NCBI RefSeq assembly: GCF_007992495.1
Contig: NZ_BKAJ01000146.1
Location: 1 to 34,200 of the forward strand
Length of the DNA stretch: 34,200 nt
From: Reyranella soli
Lineage (GTDB): Bacteria > Pseudomonadota > Alphaproteobacteria > Reyranellales > Reyranellaceae
Direction: 5' to 3'
This document shows, piece after piece, positions 31,037 through 34,200 of the stretch. The translations under genes and the position numbers were made by a program. Numbering within the stretch: the first letter of the stretch is position 1; each line of letters opens with the position of its first letter. Under the pieces are notes generated by a model. It ran no database searches and was not told the origin of the DNA. It worked only from the letters and a program-made list of their open reading frames with translations.

Positions 31037-32143
31037 ATGACCACGGAATCCCTGCCCCTGCGACGCTTCACCATCGTCGAGGTGAACGACGCAGGCGTGC
31101 CGCTTTGCCTCAGGCTGGCGACGTCGCTCGCCGCCAAGATCGCCGCCGACCTCGGCGCCGACGTCCTCAAGATCGAGCCGCCCGGCGGCGATCCGGTGCG
31201 CCAGGCGCCGCCGCTGCTGCCGTCAGGGGCCAGCGCCTTGTTCCAGTTCCTGAATACGTCCAAACGCTCGCTGGTCCTCGACCTCGGAACCGAGTCCGGC
31301 CGTGCAAATCTCATGCAATTGCTCGACCGCAGCCATGCCTGCCTGTTCGAGGAGCCGGCCTCGATCGCCTCCTTGGCGCGCGCGGCCAAGGCGACGCCGA
31401 TCGAGATCGCGGCCTTCCCGGCGGAAATGGATGCCGCAGCGCGACCGGTCAGCGAGCTTGCCATCCAGGCGCTGGGCGGCCTGATGCACATGATCGGCGA
31501 GCCCGAACGCAAGCCACTGAAGCTCGGCGGCCACCAGGCCTCCTGCGCTGCCGGCCTAACCGCCTTCACCGGCCTCGCCGCCGCACTGGCCGCGCGCGAT
31601 GCGGGCCAGCGCGCGCCACACGTCCGCGTGTCGCTGGCCGAGGTCATGCAGTGGGTCAACTGGAAGGCCGCTTCGGGGGCAGCCGCCACCGGCGTCTCAC
31701 CCGGCCGCGAAGGCAAGGCTTCGGAATTCCAGGTCATGCCCTGCCGCGACGGTCATGTCGCGGTCGTCTACACCGTCACGCAATGGCCGGCGACGCGCAC
31801 CCTGATCGGCGACCCGCGGCTGAATGACGAAAAGTTCGCCACCCGCGCCGGCCGCCGCAAGAACATCGCCGAGCTCTACGCGATCATCGCGCCGTGGTTC
31901 ACCGACAAGACACGTGCCGAGATCCAGAAGACGGCGCAGTCCAAGGGCGTGCCGTTCGGCCCGATCTTCACGCCGGCCGAGCTGCTCGAGACCGAGCAGT
32001 ACGTCGCCCGCGGCTTCCTCGCGAAGATGACGCATCCCGAGATCGGCAAGCTCCTGATCCCGCAGCTGCCGGTGCAATGGAACGGCCGCTCCTTCGCGCC
32101 GCGTCCCGCCCCGTCCCTCGAGCGCGCGGAGCTCGCGGCATGA
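31037..32143 (+). CDS. Family III CoA-transferase-like protein without catalytic Asp
   Basis: A 368-residue CaiB/BaiF-fold protein. ATSLAAKIAADLGADVLKIE, then PPGGDPVRQAPP and LNTSKRSLVLDLGTESG are the family N-terminal motifs. In family III enzymes a catalytic Asp sits 15 residues before the LAAL segment; here the aligned residue is Ser (SCAAGLTAFTGLAAAL). The second gene keeps Asp at that position. So this protein probably cannot form the acyl-aspartyl intermediate and acts as a non-catalytic partner, as is reported for one subunit of heteromeric enzymes such as benzylsuccinate CoA-transferase. The next gene overlaps it (ATGA) and has the same length. The start MTTESLPLRR is inferred; an ATG 27 codons upstream is less likely. 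Confidence 0.87.
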   Translation: MTTESLPLRRFTIVEVNDAGVPLCLRLATSLAAKIAADLGADVLKIEPPGGDPVRQAPPLLPSGASALFQFLNTSKRSLVLDLGTESGRANLMQLLDRSHACLFEEPASIASLARAAKATPIEIAAFPAEMDAAARPVSELAIQALGGLMHMIGEPERKPLKLGGHQASCAAGLTAFTGLAAALAARDAGQRAPHVRVSLAEVMQWVNWKAASGAAATGVSPGREGKASEFQVMPCRDGHVAVVYTVTQWPATRTLIGDPRLNDEKFATRAGRRKNIAELYAIIAPWFTDKTRAEIQKTAQSKGVPFGPIFTPAELLETEQYVARGFLAKMTHPEIGKLLIPQLPVQWNGRSFAPRPAPSLERAELAA

Positions 32144-33246
32144 ACGGCCCCCTCACCGGCGTACGCGTCCTCGACTTCGGCCTGCTGACGGCCGGCGCCA
32201 ACACCTCCGCTATGCTGGCCGATCTCGGCGCCGACGTGATCAAGATCGAATCGGGCGCCTATCTCGATCCCTTCCGTGTCGTCGGCAAGATGGACGACGA
32301 CGAGGGCTGGTGGAACCGCTCGCCGCAGTTCCGCTTCACCAACCGCAACAAGCGCGGGCTGGCGCTGAACCTCAAGGATCCCGAGGGCCAGCGCGTGATC
32401 CGCGAGCTCGCGAAGCACTGCGACGTCGTAGTCGAGAACTTCCGCCGCGGCGTGCTCGAACGTGCGGGGCTGGGCTACCAGGCGCTGAAGGAGATCAATC
32501 CGCGCATCGTGTTCGCCGCGATCTCCAGCCAGGGCGACACGGGGCCCGAGCGCATGAACGTGTCGTTTGGCAGCACGCTCGACGCCACGTCGGGCATCGC
32601 CTCGCTCACCGGCTACAAGGGCGAGGAGCCGCGCATCTCGGGCATGGATGTGAACTACCCCGACCAGATCGTGTCGCTGTTCGCGACCGGCATCGTCATC
32701 ACGGCCGTGATGGAGGCCCGTCGCAGCGGCAAGGGAGCCTTCCTCGACTTCTCCCAGCGCGAGGTCGCGTCCTTCACCCTGGGCGAGGAGATTCTGGCCG
32801 CATCCGCCGATCCATCGCATTCCCTCGCCCCGCGCGACAACGGCACGCAACAGGATGCCTATTGCTGCAGGGACGGACGATGGATCGCCGTCGCGCACGA
32901 TGAGCCCGGGCTTGCCTCCTGGTGTGCCGACCGAAATAGAGACGACGCCGTCGCAGCCCTGCTCGCCCGCGGCATCGCCGCTGCGCCGTGCAACGATGGC
33001 AACGACCTGCTGAACGACAGAAGCCTCGCCGGGGTGACGCTGGTGCGCGACGAGCATGGCGGCTTGGTGAAAGGCCTGCCCTACCGGCTCGACGGCAAGG
33101 GCATCACCATCGAACGCGCCGCGCCTGATCTCGGCCAGCACACCGACGAGGTGCTGCGCGAGCTTTTGGGCTATGGCGATGCGGAGCTGACGAAATTGAA
33201 GAAATCCGGCGTGACATCGACGACGCCGACCGTGGGAGATGTGTGA
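32140..33246 (+). CDS. Family III CoA-transferase (CaiB/BaiF type)
   Basis: A 368-residue CoA-transferase that moves CoA between carboxylic acids. GVRVLDFGLLTAGANTSAML, ADLGADVIKIESG, FTNRNKRGLALNLKDPEGQR and DVVVENFRRGVLERAGLGY are the family motifs. The catalytic Asp is in NYPDQIVSLFATGIVITAV, followed by RRSGKGAFLDFSQREV. It starts inside the stop codon of the preceding gene (ATGA), and its own TGA shares a base with the next gene's ATG (TGATG), so the three are one operon. It is probably the active subunit of a heteromer with the first gene. A C-terminal segment near residues 250-290 is shorter than in most members. Confidence 0.93.
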   Translation: MNGPLTGVRVLDFGLLTAGANTSAMLADLGADVIKIESGAYLDPFRVVGKMDDDEGWWNRSPQFRFTNRNKRGLALNLKDPEGQRVIRELAKHCDVVVENFRRGVLERAGLGYQALKEINPRIVFAAISSQGDTGPERMNVSFGSTLDATSGIASLTGYKGEEPRISGMDVNYPDQIVSLFATGIVITAVMEARRSGKGAFLDFSQREVASFTLGEEILAASADPSHSLAPRDNGTQQDAYCCRDGRWIAVAHDEPGLASWCADRNRDDAVAALLARGIAAAPCNDGNDLLNDRSLAGVTLVRDEHGGLVKGLPYRLDGKGITIERAAPDLGQHTDEVLRELLGYGDAELTKLKKSGVTSTTPTVGDV

Positions 33247-34200
33247 TGGCGCGCGCTGAAGTGCACAAGATCATGGAGCGCATGGCGATCCCCGCCATCG
33301 CCGCGCCGATGTTCCTGGTCTCCAATCCGGCGCTGGCGCTCGCCTGCTGCAGCGAAGGCATCATGGGCAGCTTCCCCGCCCACGGCACGCGCAGCCGCGA
33401 GGAGTTCCAGGGCTGGCTGGACGAGATGCAGGATGGCATCCAGCGCCTGGAGGATGCGGGAAAGAAGCCCGCGCCCTGGGCCGTGAACCTGGTCGTCCAT
33501 GCCTCGAACCCGCGCTATCCCGGCGATCTCGAGCTGGTCGAGAAGTACAAGGTGCCGGTCGTGCTCACCTCGAAAGGCGCGCCCGGTGACGCCATTAAGC
33601 GCATCCACGGCTGGGGCGCCGTCGCCCTGCACGACATCGCGAACCGCCGTCACGCCGAGAAGGCGCTGGAAGCGGGCGTCGACGGCGTCATCGCCGTCGC
33701 GGGCGGCGCCGGCGGCCATACCGGCACGATCAATCCCTTTGCCCTGATGAACGAGGTGCGCCAGCTCGGCGATCACTTCGCCGTCGTGCTGGCCGGCGGC
33801 CAGACCACGGGCCGCGACGTGCTGGCGGCCGAGGCGATGGGCGCCGACCTCGCCTATATCGGCACGCGCTTCATCGCCACCCAGGAGGCGATGGCGGCGG
33901 CGGCGCACAAGGACATGATCCTGAAGACCCGCGCCACCGACGTCTTCCTCACCGCCTCGATCGACGGCGCCCCGGCCAACTGGCTGACGCCCAGCCTGCT
34001 CGCCGCCGGCATCGACCTCGACGTCCTGCGCACGACCTTGCCCACCAAGATCGTGTCGGCGCAGGACAACAAGAAACGCTGGAAGGACATCTATACGGCG
34101 GGCCATGGCGTCGGAAACATCGAGGACGTCCCGACAGCGGCGGAGCTCTGCCGGCGGCTGGTTGATCAGTATCGCGCTGCCAAGCAGGACTTCATGCGGC
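33246..34200 (+). CDS. Nitronate monooxygenase / 2-nitropropane dioxygenase-like flavoprotein, cut by the window edge
   Basis: 318 codons are visible, with no stop before the edge. The TIM-barrel FMN-binding motifs are: IPAIAAPMFLVSNPALALAC (glycine/PMF start of the family), VPVVLTSKGAPGDAIK, AGVDGVIAVAGGAGGHTGTI (FMN phosphate loop with GGHxG), and VVLAGGQTTGRDVLAAEAMG with ADLAYIGTRFIAT (second phosphate-binding site). The family oxidises nitronates with FMN and oxygen; related proteins are NADH:quinone reductases or enoyl-CoA-like enzymes, and this one is often found with acyl-CoA genes. The ATG overlaps the preceding CoA-transferase stop by one base. Only a short C-terminal piece is likely missing. 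Confidence 0.92.
   Translation, partial: MARAEVHKIMERMAIPAIAAPMFLVSNPALALACCSEGIMGSFPAHGTRSREEFQGWLDEMQDGIQRLEDAGKKPAPWAVNLVVHASNPRYPGDLELVEKYKVPVVLTSKGAPGDAIKRIHGWGAVALHDIANRRHAEKALEAGVDGVIAVAGGAGGHTGTINPFALMNEVRQLGDHFAVVLAGGQTTGRDVLAAEAMGADLAYIGTRFIATQEAMAAAAHKDMILKTRATDVFLTASIDGAPANWLTPSLLAAGIDLDVLRTTLPTKIVSAQDNKKRWKDIYTAGHGVGNIEDVPTAAELCRRLVDQYRAAKQDFMR

Overview
The window is high-GC DNA with tightly packed, often overlapping genes. The gene content suggests a free-living alphaproteobacterium with a large catabolic repertoire: DUF983, DUF6356, MocR, a short-Q-loop cytochrome bd with a DUF2474/CydX-type peptide, an orphan hydantoinase B, and many family III CoA-transferases and acyl-CoA enzymes. 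A Reyranella-like organism would fit, but that placement is an inference from gene content and no taxonomic marker is present. I see no rRNA, tRNA, CRISPR array, phage genes or intact insertion sequence.

Layout. 1-2.3 kb: an aldo/keto reductase (-); a short SelW-like selenoprotein gene (+) whose Sec codon is an in-frame TGA followed by a bacterial SECIS-like hairpin; a long inverted repeat; and a D-2-hydroxyacid dehydrogenase (-). 2.4-5.1 kb: a divergent PLP-fold protein, an Lrp/AsnC regulator, a DUF6356 protein and a short HPF/RaiA-type ribosome-associated protein. 5.3-7.9 kb: a large radical SAM/SPASM protein with a long C-terminal extension and different base composition. 8.0-11.1 kb: a remnant operon (alpha/beta hydrolase, M20 amidohydrolase, membrane protein, all -) into which a DUF4265 gene (+) has been placed; a degraded second copy of the hydrolase 3' end lies on the other side of it. 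11.1-16 kb: an MliC-like lipoprotein, a strong bidirectional terminator, cydA-cydB-cydX, a MocR regulator with a repeated operator-like motif, and a DUF983 protein.

16-23 kb: asparaginase, an exported protein, hydantoinase B and an acyl-CoA dehydrogenase form one minus-strand run. A second long inverted repeat sits at the junction of two of these genes and supplies both a stop and a start codon. Divergently, a molybdenum hydroxylase large subunit without its usual partner subunits is followed by an MhpA-like FAD monooxygenase that lacks any ATG/GTG/TTG start and apparently begins at CTG. 24.4-27 kb: a Fur-box-like site and a TonB-dependent siderophore receptor. 27-34.2 kb: an SH3 protein, a DUF35 zinc-ribbon/OB protein and a thiolase-like protein (-); a 19-codon relic of a UPF0173 hydrolase; a lipoprotein and an LLM flavin oxidoreductase (-); then two overlapping family III CoA-transferases, one without the catalytic Asp, and a nitronate-monooxygenase-like enzyme cut by the window edge (+).

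Taken together, the region is a chromosomal catabolic neighbourhood (acyl-CoA, CoA-transfer, amide hydrolysis and flavin or molybdenum oxidation) with respiratory and iron-uptake genes interspersed. The observations most worth following are the selenoprotein, the CTG start, the gene-replacement scar around DUF4265, the split CoA-transferase and the radical SAM fusion.
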